Source: Pseudoalteromonas sp. EB27 (GTDB lineage Bacteria > Pseudomonadota > Gammaproteobacteria > Enterobacterales > Alteromonadaceae). Taken from it: a DNA stretch of 64,000 nucleotides. The notes beneath the pieces are model-generated. The model did no database searches and was not told the origin of the DNA. It was given only the letters and a program-made list of their open reading frames with translations. Where the stretch lies: NCBI RefSeq assembly GCF_001974875.1, contig NZ_MTQD01000001.1, positions 310,001 through 374,000 of the forward strand, in the 5' to 3' direction. The translations under genes were made by a program, and so were the position numbers. Below, in pieces: positions 53,346 through 61,851 of the stretch (position 1 is the first letter of the stretch; every line of letters starts with the position of its first letter).

Positions 53346-54578
53346 TTACTCAGACCATGTAATTTCGGCTAATTGGTTAGTCGCTGTTTGGTGAATAATC
53401 AGCCCGTTATTCCCCATGCGCATATGCCTAATTAAGCCTGAGTAAACCCCCTCTTTACTCGGAATTTGCCAGCTCTGCATGGTTTCGGTATTAAGGTCGA
53501 ACCTTACTAAGGTTTCAGGGCGTTTGGCTGACTCGTTAAACCAAATGGCGTTATCGGCATATTCAATTGCATACGGGTGACTGTTTTCACCGCTGGGATT
53601 ATCCCACTGAGTGATCTTCTTGGTTTTTGGGTTATAGCGGCCAAGTTTACCCATACCAGAGTTAACATAAAAAACCATATCGTCAGGCGTAATGGCAAGC
53701 CGCCTTGCATGCGTTTTGGCGCCAGGGAGTTTAATTTCGCTAAGCTCCATGTTCTTTTTATCAACTTTAACCAAACAGTTACTACCATTACACGACACCC
53801 ACGGCGTGCCGTTTGAATCAAGCTTAATACCATATGGCCGTGAGCCTTTAGTGGGTAAAGTAACGAGTTTAATATCGCCAGTTGTAGGGTCTAGCTTGCC
53901 AATCATATTACTGTGTTGGAGGGTAAACCAAAATATACCTGCCTCGTCAAATACACCGGTATGCGGGTCGCGGGCGTTTTTATCGGGCATTTTATACACT
54001 TTAAATTTTTCGGTTTTTAAATCTAAATATCCAACCGTGCCATTTTTATTACCTAAAAACCAAGGCGTTTGATTTTTATCAAGCGACACACTGTGCGCAT
54101 AGGTACCACTTGGCAGTGTGTACTCTTTCATATCGCCGGTTTTAGGGTCTAACCTACCTAAAATATTACCCCACTGGCCAACCCACCAAATAAGTCCATT
54201 TTTACCTTGTACCGGATCGCGAGCGCGCTGCCCAAGCGTAGGCACTTGCCAGTACTTAAAGCTAAGCTTTAAATCGCCCGTAACAACCTTAGACTCGCGC
54301 TTGGTATTAACAGGATAATGCTCAGCTAAATAAGCGCTTATATCTTTACTAAGCGCAGTACCCTCGCCCGTATCAACCATATAGCTTATTAATGTTTGCC
54401 AGTCCTGCTGACTATAACCCGCGCTACTCTCAAGGTTATTTAAACTATGGCAACTAGCACAAAGCTGCTCAACTAGCGGCCCTTGCTCGTTACTAAGCAC
54501 AGTTACCGGTGCAGCCAAAGTGCCCGACACAGCCATTACCGCAACGTATTTATTAAATAAAAATCGATTTTTACTCAT
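53346..54578 (-). CDS. Cytochrome c fused to a Vgb-type beta-propeller
   Basis: This 410-aa protein has a signal peptide (about 1-29), then one haem-c site C40-A-S-C-H44 in a short cytochrome region, then a six-to-seven-bladed propeller (about 110-405) with repeats like 'GRLDPKTGDMKEYTLPSG' and 'GKLDPTTGDIKLVTLPTKGSRPYG' typical of Vgb/virginiamycin B lyase-type proteins. Such fusions are periplasmic; the propeller may bind a substrate or act as a lyase and the haem pass electrons. The streptogramin-lyase name should not be transferred. Single gene. Confidence 0.87.
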   Translation of the reverse strand: MSKNRFLFNKYVAVMAVSGTLAAPVTVLSNEQGPLVEQLCASCHSLNNLESSAGYSQQDWQTLISYMVDTGEGTALSKDISAYLAEHYPVNTKRESKVVTGDLKLSFKYWQVPTLGQRARDPVQGKNGLIWWVGQWGNILGRLDPKTGDMKEYTLPSGTYAHSVSLDKNQTPWFLGNKNGTVGYLDLKTEKFKVYKMPDKNARDPHTGVFDEAGIFWFTLQHSNMIGKLDPTTGDIKLVTLPTKGSRPYGIKLDSNGTPWVSCNGSNCLVKVDKKNMELSEIKLPGAKTHARRLAITPDDMVFYVNSGMGKLGRYNPKTKKITQWDNPSGENSHPYAIEYADNAIWFNESAKRPETLVRFDLNTETMQSWQIPSKEGVYSGLIRHMRMGNNGLIIHQTATNQLAEITWSE

Positions 54579-54906
54579 AACGCCCTCCCTTGTTTTTTAA
54601 TATTAAAGCATAGGGCGAAGGTGTTTACTATATGTACAGATAAGCCAACTAGAAGGTAAGTTAACTTGCTGAGTAAATGCCTCAAAAATAGACCTGAGCA
54701 CAGTGGCACGGCTTTACGTTGGTTATTTAGCTGATGCTTAAGTGTGATTTAAAACGACTAAATTACACAAAGAGAATAATAGCCGCTTAAAAAACCTGAT
54801 TTAAAGTCTTCAGAGTCTATCGGTATGTAAATTGCTGGTACTACTGTTCTTACTTAAAGAGTTACATATTGATAACTCACGCTACAACTAAATAATCGAG
54901 GGTAAT
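54579..54906. other. Intergenic region, no recognisable features
   Basis: About 330 bp between divergent genes. I see no gene, hairpin or clear promoter boxes. Confidence 0.4.
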
Positions 54907-55152
54907 ATGAGTAATAAACAGCTAATTACGACGATAGGTATAGGTCTGGCCGCAGCATCAGCAGGTATGTTAACAAGGAAAACTTTACAAAAATCGTGGG
55001 AAAAGGTTACCAATGAACCAGCCCCAAAAGATAGACCAAGCGAAGAAACCGATCTTAAAGAGGCCGTTACATGGGCAGTAGTCTCAGGTATTGGTGCGGG
55101 TGTTGCACGAATGGCCGTACGTTATGTACTAGACAAGCGCCGATCCAAATAA
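54907..55152 (+). CDS. DUF4235 small membrane protein
   Basis: This 81-aa protein has two hydrophobic segments (about 7-24 and 54-72) around a charged, Pro-rich linker 'NEPAPKDRPSEETDLKEA', as in DUF4235. Function unknown. A broken copy of this gene lies 2.6 kb upstream at 52201-52361. GAGGGTAAT precedes the ATG. Confidence 0.85.
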   Translation: MSNKQLITTIGIGLAAASAGMLTRKTLQKSWEKVTNEPAPKDRPSEETDLKEAVTWAVVSGIGAGVARMAVRYVLDKRRSK

Positions 55153-55212
55153 ACCGACCCAATTAATACCTCTTATAAGTATTAAGCGTAATGCGATGAG
55201 GTTCTAAAAGCG

Positions 55213-55245
55213 GCTTGCGACAACCACTCCCTAGTTGTCGCAAGC
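55213..55245. other. Strong 12-bp inverted repeat
   Basis: GCTTGCGACAAC/GTTGTCGCAAGC with loop CACTCCCTA; a related half-site GCCTTGCGACATGCACTCC follows at about 55267. There is no T-tract. It may end DUF4235 transcription or be a small repeat element. Confidence 0.7.
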
Positions 55246-55410
55246 AACTTGGTAAAAACCTAGGGCGCCTTGCGACATGCACTCCTAAATTTTAAGCTGA
55301 TACACTCTATTAAACATTAACTCCCTTTCAAAGTTGTTGCCTGCCTACAAGCTTGCGTATAATGCCCGCATTCCGGCTGCATTTATTAGCCGCTAACTTG
55401 GATTTTATTA

Positions 55411-55719
55411 ATGAAAAAACTCTCTGCAGTGCAAATAAAGCAGCAAGCACTTGTACTTAATACTGCTGAAAAATTAGAAGAACAAGGCCGCGCTGAGCTC
55501 TCAGGTATGCTGCAATGCTGGTTTGATGTGGAATATCACTTATTTCCAAGTTCACTACTGCTGTGCTTTCAGTTTGAAAACGAGCAAGCCTTAGCAGCCG
55601 CAGAGCCAGATTTATTAAAGTGGCAAAAGCGTTTAAGCGGCGCAATGCTTAAAAAAGGCGTTATTTTAAAAGATATGCGTAAACACTTAGTGTTTACCTT
55701 AAAAGGGCCTGACGATTAA
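55411..55719 (+). CDS. Conserved-looking 102-aa hypothetical protein
   Basis: A mixed alpha/beta cytoplasmic protein with 'GMLQCWFDVEYHLFPSSLLLCFQFENEQALAAAEPDLLKWQKRLSGAMLKKG'. I do not recognise the family. The ribosome-binding site is weak (TTGGATTTTATTA). Codon use and the terminator downstream support it being a gene. Confidence 0.68.
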   Translation: MKKLSAVQIKQQALVLNTAEKLEEQGRAELSGMLQCWFDVEYHLFPSSLLLCFQFENEQALAAAEPDLLKWQKRLSGAMLKKGVILKDMRKHLVFTLKGPDD

Positions 55720-55783
55720 TAGAGGGTTTTAAAGGGATATAAGGCCTTTCGCTCGTGTAGCCGAAGCGCATAAAACCATAATG

Positions 55784-55814
55784 AAAAGCCGTTGCATTCC
55801 TGTAACGGCTTTTT
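55784..55814 (+). terminator. Terminator after the 102-aa gene
   Basis: Stem AAAAGCCGTTGCA/TGTAACGGCTTTT with a T-run; nearly the same sequence is used downstream of gcvP at 62001. Nothing else is seen in 55815-56021. Confidence 0.88.
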
Positions 55815-56021
55815 ACTTTTATTAGAGCTTAAAGTAGTACCTATAAAGATCAATTTTGGCTCGGGGATTTTTATTAGCCGATGATGCCAATTGGTCGTTA
55901 AAAAATACTAATGCACGGCAAAAGCAAATATCAGTTGATTCAACGTTAATTGGTTGCCCTAAGTTAGCAATAGTAGGATAGTAAATTACACATAAAAAAA
56001 TAGCTTTATCTTAGGAGTATT

Positions 56022-57170
56022 ATGATCAAAGTATTACTAGCGACCAGCTTAATTGCCTCTTCATTCGCTGTTTTAAGTAACCCTTTAACTGTTGAAGAAC
56101 AGCGTATCAACAAAGCCCAAACAGCTATGCCAAATGTTTTAAAAGCATTTACCCCACAAATATCAACTTTTGAGCAACAATTTAAAGAATTAAACGACTT
56201 TAAAAGTGCAAAAATATTAGTACAAAGCTTTAGCTTTGAACTGTGGGAAAACGCCAAGCAACGCATAGTAAAAACCAACAATTACGACGACCGAGAGCTC
56301 TACTGGGCACGCCTGCTTTCAAGTAAAGTAATACGCACAACATCACCTAAATTTTCAATTACGCAGGCCCAACTAAATACTTTACTAACCCTACTTGAGG
56401 AAGGCAGCAGAGGACGTACCGACCTTGCTTTTTCATCAGGCAGCACTAAAAAAATATTACTTACAGGCTTTGACCCTTTTTTACTCGATAAAAACATAAA
56501 CCAAAGTAACCCCTCAGGTGTTGCGGCGTTATTACTCGACGGCCAAGTTATTAATTACAACGGCGTGAGCGCAGAAATAAACACCGTTATGGTGCCTGTA
56601 CGCTACGAAGACTTCGATCAAGGCATAATAGAATCGCTACTTGCCCCCTACTACGCACTTAATAATGTAGACATGGTAGTAACCGTAAGTATGGGCAGAA
56701 CAGAGTTTGATTTAGAGCACTTTCCGGGTAAACGTCGCAGTGTAACCGCCCCAGATAATGCCAATATTGTGTATGGTGGAACGCAAACGAGCCCAATAAT
56801 ACCAAAACTTAATGGCCGACCACTCCCGGGCAACGAGTTTGTAAAATTTAGCTTGCCTGTAAGTTACATGCAACAAGCCAAAGGCCCTTATAAAGTTATC
56901 GACAATCACGAAGTCACCACGCTTGAAAAAACCTATAAAGCAGGTTCGTACGGCGAGCTTAAAAATAGTATTGCGGTAAATGGCGGCGGCGGTGGTTACC
57001 TGTCTAACGAAATATCGTACCGAAGTATTCGCCTGCGCGATGCGCTTAATTCAAGTATACCTACAGGGCATATTCATACCCCACGTATACAACAGTTCGA
57101 ACCTGAAACAGAAGCTAAAATAGTAAAACAAATAAAGGCAATGCTAGAGCAAAGCTTAGTCGCGCTATAG
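56022..57170 (+). CDS. Exported pyroglutamyl-peptidase-I-like protein, catalytic Cys replaced by Ser
   Basis: This 382-aa protein has a signal peptide (about 1-20), an N-terminal helical extension (20-140) and a C15-peptidase-like domain: 'ILLTGFDPF' (145-153), 'NPSG' (163-166), 'VTVSMGRTEFDLE' (220-232) and 'TGHIHTP' (348-354). In pyroglutamyl peptidases the Cys lies in a 'Y-x-C-N' segment; here the equivalent is 'GYLSNEISY' with S328. It may be a serine variant, a binding protein or inactive. TAGGAGTATT precedes the ATG. Confidence 0.82.
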   Translation: MIKVLLATSLIASSFAVLSNPLTVEEQRINKAQTAMPNVLKAFTPQISTFEQQFKELNDFKSAKILVQSFSFELWENAKQRIVKTNNYDDRELYWARLLSSKVIRTTSPKFSITQAQLNTLLTLLEEGSRGRTDLAFSSGSTKKILLTGFDPFLLDKNINQSNPSGVAALLLDGQVINYNGVSAEINTVMVPVRYEDFDQGIIESLLAPYYALNNVDMVVTVSMGRTEFDLEHFPGKRRSVTAPDNANIVYGGTQTSPIIPKLNGRPLPGNEFVKFSLPVSYMQQAKGPYKVIDNHEVTTLEKTYKAGSYGELKNSIAVNGGGGGYLSNEISYRSIRLRDALNSSIPTGHIHTPRIQQFEPETEAKIVKQIKAMLEQSLVAL

Positions 57171-57521
57171 GTTATAACTACTAGTTTAAGCGCATAATAA
57201 AGGGCAATAACATTGCCCTTTTTAAATGGGGCTACTAGGGGCTGGTTTTACATTTTTCCTTAATCACAAAAGGCAAAAAGAAAGAGCTGACCCTGCCGGT
57301 TGTGGCCAATTTTATTAACCACTACAATCCTTTAGTTTTTAATTGAGTTTATAAAAAGCCTGTGTGATATTGATGAGTGAAAAGAGATAAGCAATCCAGT
57401 AATATAAAATACTCGATAGATTATAAAATAGGGAGGCAGGAAAAGTGGAAACCAGCTCCCAGTGACTTTTTACTTTACGACTGATTTTAACAATGGATAG
57501 AAGAAAAAAGGACAGAATTAT
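57171..57521 (+). terminator. Terminator plus left border of the GHKL/PRTase islet
   Basis: A 9-bp stem AAGGGCAAT/ATTGCCCTT with a 3-nt loop and T-run at 57200-57223 ends the peptidase-like gene. The remaining 300 bp carry no gene. AAAGGACAGAATTAT just before 57522 supplies the next ribosome-binding site. Confidence 0.8.
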
Positions 57522-58745
57522 ATGATTTCGTTACCCGCTTCTTTAGCTTTAGACAAAATTGAAGACTTTCAAAAAAAGCTAGATAAACTCGATCATTTAG
57601 ACACGCTTAAAATACCAGTCGGTAGTAGTAAATTTGCTTTTGGTGGGCTTGCCAGTGCAATTCAATCAGTTAATACTTGGGCTAGTCTTAGTAATGAGCG
57701 AAAAGTTGTAATTAAGCCAAGTGTCAAAACCAAAAATGAAGCACTTGAAGATATTATTGTACAACCTCATAAATTTACCGCCCTTATGATGGCAAAGCAA
57801 ACTGAATTGCTAGATGCAAAAGAACCTAATATACGTAGTGAAGCAAATCAACTAGCTAAATTAGCAATAGAAAAGCAACCATCAGAAATATATGGTCAGA
57901 ATCGTGGCAGATTGTGTTGGTACTCTTTTGTAGATCACAGTACGAAAGGCTTTGATAGAAATTTTTACGATGCAATTCCTGATTACCACCCTTCACCTAA
58001 AAATATAGGTCAGATTACAAGTATTATTAAGTCTATGGTTGAGCAATCTTCTAAAGTTGCTGGTGGTGGAGTTCTCCCTGAAAAAGAAAAAATCAATAGC
58101 TTAGGTCGTATGTTTTACGAATTATTCATTAATACGCATGAACACGGTAGTCGTGACATGGATCGGAAAACATGGATAAAACCGGCAACTCGAGTAATTT
58201 ATACATATGGAATAAACTTAACAGATAACGCAATTAATAATGCAGTAGAGCAAGATCTAAATTTTAAGAATTACATTTCAAGACTATCAGTAACTAAAAC
58301 TCAAAATTCTTCACGCAGGTTTGTAGAGATTAGCATTGTTGATTCTGGGTTAGGCTATTGTGGACGCTGGCTTGCTGATCATCCTGGTGAGGGTAATTTG
58401 CGTGATATGGATATTAACCAGCAGTATCAGATTCTTAAAAGATGTTTTCAATTTAGAAGTTCTTCAACAAAAAGTGAGATAAAAGGAAATGGCCTTCCCG
58501 CAGTAATGGCAAACTTAACGAACCTTAATGGATTTATGAAAATTCGTTCTAACAAACTTTCGGTATTTAGAGACTTCGCAAACCAACCTTTTACGTCGAA
58601 TGAAATAGATAGTTTCGATTTTTCTGATTGGGAAACAAATGCTCTTTGTTCTAACCACTTAACAGAGCACACTGAATTAAGAGGGGTTGCAATAACTGTA
58701 TTAATCCCACTTTATGATAAGACTGATGCTAAGGATTTAGCGTAA
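57522..58745 (+). CDS. GHKL-type ATPase of an unassigned two-gene system
   Basis: A 407-aa cytoplasmic protein of no family I can name. It contains the ATP-binding signatures of the GHKL (histidine-kinase-like) fold: N-box 'ELFINTHEHG' (E200, N204), G1-box 'VDSGLG' (274-278) and a G2-like 'KGNGLPAVMANL' (321-332). No HisKA, receiver or DNA-binding part is seen, so it is not a classical sensor kinase. The first 190 residues are unassigned. The stop overlaps the next start by one base. The context with a PRTase-like partner suggests a sensor or switch in a conflict system (inference). Confidence 0.8.
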   Translation: MISLPASLALDKIEDFQKKLDKLDHLDTLKIPVGSSKFAFGGLASAIQSVNTWASLSNERKVVIKPSVKTKNEALEDIIVQPHKFTALMMAKQTELLDAKEPNIRSEANQLAKLAIEKQPSEIYGQNRGRLCWYSFVDHSTKGFDRNFYDAIPDYHPSPKNIGQITSIIKSMVEQSSKVAGGGVLPEKEKINSLGRMFYELFINTHEHGSRDMDRKTWIKPATRVIYTYGINLTDNAINNAVEQDLNFKNYISRLSVTKTQNSSRRFVEISIVDSGLGYCGRWLADHPGEGNLRDMDINQQYQILKRCFQFRSSSTKSEIKGNGLPAVMANLTNLNGFMKIRSNKLSVFRDFANQPFTSNEIDSFDFSDWETNALCSNHLTEHTELRGVAITVLIPLYDKTDAKDLA

Positions 58746-60895
58746 TGAGTAATTATTTTACTTTTAGATTTCAAGAAACAAATGAACACAGACAATCTCT
58801 AGTCGTATTTTGTCACTCTGACTTTGAAGTGTCATCTTTAACAAAAGTGATTAAAGAAGATGTAGATGAAAATCTAATACCTCAACGAGTGTATTTAATG
58901 GGGTATGATTTAACCTCAACAGTGAAAGAAGAGCTTACTTCCGATAGTTTTTTTGTAGATGAAATAGATTCATGGATTGGTACTTTTGCGGATAAAGTAT
59001 CCTTTTTAACAGTGACTTCTGCGGGTCTAATTAAAGAGTTTGACTCCAATGAAAATTTTAGTTTTTCCTCCCAGCTTTTAACTACTGGGGCTGGATCAAT
59101 ATTTGAGAGTAGAAAAGGCCTAATAACATCTTTGCCAAGTTATCACTTTTTAAAACCATCTGGTGATCACTGCGATAAGTTTATACGTGCGTCAAATTTA
59201 TTTGCCTCCGGTATTGAAGTTGCATTTTTAGCTATTGGTTTACTCCCCTACCTTAAATCGAATATTAAGCGTATTTATGTAGACTCTTCATCAATTTCTT
59301 TCTTAGTTAGTATCGCGATTCAATTAAGTAAACGTTTTGGTGAAAAATTCCCTGTTATTGAAAGCTTTGAGTCATATTCTGTTTTTAACAAGCCTTATAG
59401 TTTTCATGAAGATGATGACAGTTTAGTAGTCATTTCAGCTACAACTAGTGGAGGCCTTGCGCACAAACTAACACAAGAGCACACTTTTAAACCTTCCAAT
59501 ATTATTACGCTGTTTTACTCTCGAATTAAAGAGCGGCAAGAAGCAATCTTCGATATATCAGGAGCTGTTGGTAAAATTACATCAGTTGCTCCCTCTAGCT
59601 GTAAGTTATGTGAAGATGGCTCTAAGCTTATTAAAATTGAAGGAGAACAGTTCATACCTGAAACCCCAAAACATGAGCTATTGGTTATTAAAAAGACAGA
59701 TTTTAATGAAGGTAGACAAAAATTCTTTAAGGCGTTTGCAACTAAGAACCTTCTTAAATTTAATACAGCTCCATGTGATAACTGGGATAGAGAACATTTT
59801 TTCGTAGATGTTAAAAAGTTACTTGAATTAGAACCAGATGCAGAATTAGATGCATTCAGAAATTATTTGGTCAAAAAAGTAAATAAACACTTTTCAAAAG
59901 ATATTAGCAAAGTAATTTGCCTTGACGATGATGATGCAAAATCACTTGCAGATGAAATAGTAAAAATTGCTCAAGCTCCTGCTGAATACGTAGTCTGCTA
60001 TAACGACGTTACAGATGATGATTTTAAAGGTCGTAGCTCGGTAATGGTTGTTGCTAGTGCAATAACATCAGGTAGAAAACTACTTGCAACGGCAAGAAAG
60101 TTAAGAGGGATAGATCCTTCCGCGACAATTACTTATTTGGTTGGATTTTCTAAACTTCCGACTATTGATGCTTTTGAACAACTTAGAAAAGATCTCTGCT
60201 TAGGCGGCCATGAACTTATCCCGCTTAAAACATGCTGCTTACCCAGATTAAGTGAAAAAGCACTTACCCCTTGGGATACTGAGCGAGAAAAACTTTCTGT
60301 ATTTGGTGATGTAGAAGATCCACTATCGGATGATACTGGCAAGTTGCCTCCATTACTAAAAGATCGACTATGTGAGCTCAATGAATTTTCCAGTCAAGAC
60401 GAGCTATTTTTGAAATCTCCAACTGGTTCAAACCTATCTTTGAGGGGGACATTTGCTTTTTGGGCAGGACTAGACCTAGAAACCAGTGAATCTTCTCAAG
60501 CTGATGTTTACTGGACTATTCAATCAATTGTTCACGACTTAAGAATTGAAAATGATAAAGGCTTAGCCACTACATACCATTCCACTTTGTTAAGCCCTGT
60601 GTGCTTTGATCGTTTTAATGATGGTGTGATTCAAGCATGTTTGCTTAGAGCTGCAAAACCAACAGAGCTAAACTACGCTGTTGATGAAGATTTCAGTAGG
60701 CAAATAACGGATATTATTATTTCTGTTATAAAAAATAGTGGTAACCCTCAAGGTGAAGGCTGCTTAGAGTTTCTTCTAGCAATATGGTCTGGAAGATTAA
60801 AAGTTCAGGACAAACACTTGGAAGAGATATTAGCTTTAAAAGATACTGTTGTGCTTGAAGATGTTAAGTTCATTTTAAATAGAATATCAAAATAA
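58745..60895 (+). CDS. Protein with two phosphoribosyltransferase-like segments, partner of the GHKL ATPase
   Basis: A 716-aa cytoplasmic protein. Two segments resemble the PRPP-binding strand-loop of type I phosphoribosyltransferases: 'SLVVISATTSGGLAHKL' (226-242) and 'SSVMVVASAITSGRKLLATARKL' (about 433-455). Upstream of the first, 'FLKPSGDHCDKFIRASNLFASG' recalls the substrate-side motif of this fold. The usual acidic pair before the loop is replaced (SATTSG, ASAITSG), so activity is open. A Cys pair 'CKLC' lies near 284. The C-terminal 200 residues are helical and unrecognised. It is translationally coupled to the upstream ATPase. Confidence 0.75.
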   Translation: MSNYFTFRFQETNEHRQSLVVFCHSDFEVSSLTKVIKEDVDENLIPQRVYLMGYDLTSTVKEELTSDSFFVDEIDSWIGTFADKVSFLTVTSAGLIKEFDSNENFSFSSQLLTTGAGSIFESRKGLITSLPSYHFLKPSGDHCDKFIRASNLFASGIEVAFLAIGLLPYLKSNIKRIYVDSSSISFLVSIAIQLSKRFGEKFPVIESFESYSVFNKPYSFHEDDDSLVVISATTSGGLAHKLTQEHTFKPSNIITLFYSRIKERQEAIFDISGAVGKITSVAPSSCKLCEDGSKLIKIEGEQFIPETPKHELLVIKKTDFNEGRQKFFKAFATKNLLKFNTAPCDNWDREHFFVDVKKLLELEPDAELDAFRNYLVKKVNKHFSKDISKVICLDDDDAKSLADEIVKIAQAPAEYVVCYNDVTDDDFKGRSSVMVVASAITSGRKLLATARKLRGIDPSATITYLVGFSKLPTIDAFEQLRKDLCLGGHELIPLKTCCLPRLSEKALTPWDTEREKLSVFGDVEDPLSDDTGKLPPLLKDRLCELNEFSSQDELFLKSPTGSNLSLRGTFAFWAGLDLETSESSQADVYWTIQSIVHDLRIENDKGLATTYHSTLLSPVCFDRFNDGVIQACLLRAAKPTELNYAVDEDFSRQITDIIISVIKNSGNPQGEGCLEFLLAIWSGRLKVQDKHLEEILALKDTVVLEDVKFILNRISK

Positions 60896-61084
60896 AGCAC
60901 TTGTAAGGTGAATCATCTTTTATTCTTCTTACAAACAATTAAAAGACTAAGAGGTGCAGACTAAAGGGGTCAAATTTTGACTTCATACATTAAGGTCTTA
61001 GCTGATAAATATTGCGTTTTGCTAAGACCATACACCAATCTCACTTTTAACACCCTCCCCCCGTCATTACGCCCTGAAAATAAG

Positions 61085-61175
61085 CAATTGATGAGTAATG
61101 TCGCGCATGGATGCGCGATAAGGCGAAACTAGGCCATGGATGGCCTATCTTCGCCGCTTACGTTCACATCAATTG
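61085..61175. repeat. Nested palindromes forming a three-way-junction-like structure
   Basis: Outer arms CAATTGATG (61085-61093) and CATCAATTG (61167-61175) are perfectly complementary. Inside lie two near-perfect hairpins: TCGCGCAT-GG-ATGCGCGA (61101-61118) and AGGCCAT-GG-ATGGCCT (61131-61146), the latter extended by GGCGAA/TTCGCC. Both loops share CATGGATG. It resembles a composite REP-type element or a structured RNA. It lies in the 586-bp gap 60896-61481, where GGTCTTAGC/GCTAAGACC (60994-61029) forms another hairpin. Confidence 0.85.
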
Positions 61176-61218
61176 TGGTTTGAAGGATTAAGCGTGATGC
61201 TCGGGTGGCGCTGAGAGT

Positions 61219-61290
61219 GTCCAGAGAGGGACCAGCGGCAGCCCCTCTTTGGCTGTCGTCGCCAGCGCGACAAAACCTTGAATAAGGTTT
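61219..61290. other. Four back-to-back hairpins
   Basis: Consecutive stems are GTCC/GGAC (61219-61232), GGCAGCC/GGCTGTC (61237-61257), GTCGC/GCGAC (61258-61271) and AAACCTT/AAGGTTT (61273-61290), with almost no unpaired sequence between the last three. The density suggests a structured RNA or an extended repeat unit continuing from 61085. No promoter is recognised. Confidence 0.6.
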
Positions 61291-61370
61291 CTAATCTTTA
61301 AAAGTACCAAACGCATTCACATTATCGGTGACTATAACCTCAAACACCTATTCAAATACTTATTCGGACA

Positions 61371-61488
61371 GCCGCCCGCGCGTCAGCAAGCTAAACGCAT
61401 ACAATAAATAACACATACTCTTGGCTTTTGAACGAGTTAGTATATTTGTGATTCGTTGGGTTTCGTTGCACTTTGCCTAACTTACGCT
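61371..61488. repeat. ~118-bp direct repeat, copy 1
   Basis: It starts GCCGCCCGCGCGTCAGCAAG and runs through ACACATACTCTTGGCTTTTG to a TTGGGTTTCGTT...CCTAACTTACG tail. Copy 2 is at 61852-61969 with roughly ten differences. The stop codon of the antitoxin-like gene (61482) lies inside this copy. Confidence 0.93.
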
Positions 61489-61766
61489 ACTTGTGTTGTA
61501 AGGCGAAAGTTAAGTGCTTTCATCACTTTAAAAATAGTTTCCCAACGTGGCTTGGTTTTACCGTTAACTGCTTTATATAAGCTTTCACGGTTTAACCCCG
61601 TTGCTTTAGCAATATCACTCACGCCATGCTTTTTAACTAATAAGCCAAGTGCTTCGATAAAGGTATTTGGATCATCATCAGCTAAACACTCTTCTAAAAA
61701 TGTATTAATTTCTTGCTGTGTTTCCATATAGTCAAACGGGTTAAAATCTGATGTTTGTAGCGCCAT
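61482..61766 (-). CDS. Orphan addiction-module antidote (HTH, HigA/TIGR02684-like)
   Basis: This 94-aa protein has 'FLEECLADDDPNTFIEALGLLVKKHGVSDIAKATGLNRESLYKAVNGKTKPRWETIFKVMKALN', the pattern of putative addiction-module antidote proteins with a Cro/CI-type helix-turn-helix. Such genes normally follow a RelE-like toxin gene (TIGR02683), but no toxin frame is seen upstream (61767-61851) or downstream. It could be a solitary regulator, an anti-addiction gene, or the remains of a toxin-antitoxin pair. It is bracketed by two long direct repeats. Confidence 0.88.
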   Translation of the reverse strand: MALQTSDFNPFDYMETQQEINTFLEECLADDDPNTFIEALGLLVKKHGVSDIAKATGLNRESLYKAVNGKTKPRWETIFKVMKALNFRLTTQVA

Positions 61767-61851
61767 AATAATTACTCTAATTTATTCAACTTGCTGAACA
61801 AATGTAGCCTAAAAACTACAAGCATACAATGTTATTTATAACTTTAAGGCT

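Noticed and set aside
53346..54578. Streptogramin (virginiamycin B) lyase resistance gene
   Set aside because: The fold is Vgb-like, but the signal peptide and haem-c site indicate a periplasmic redox protein; resistance cannot be inferred.
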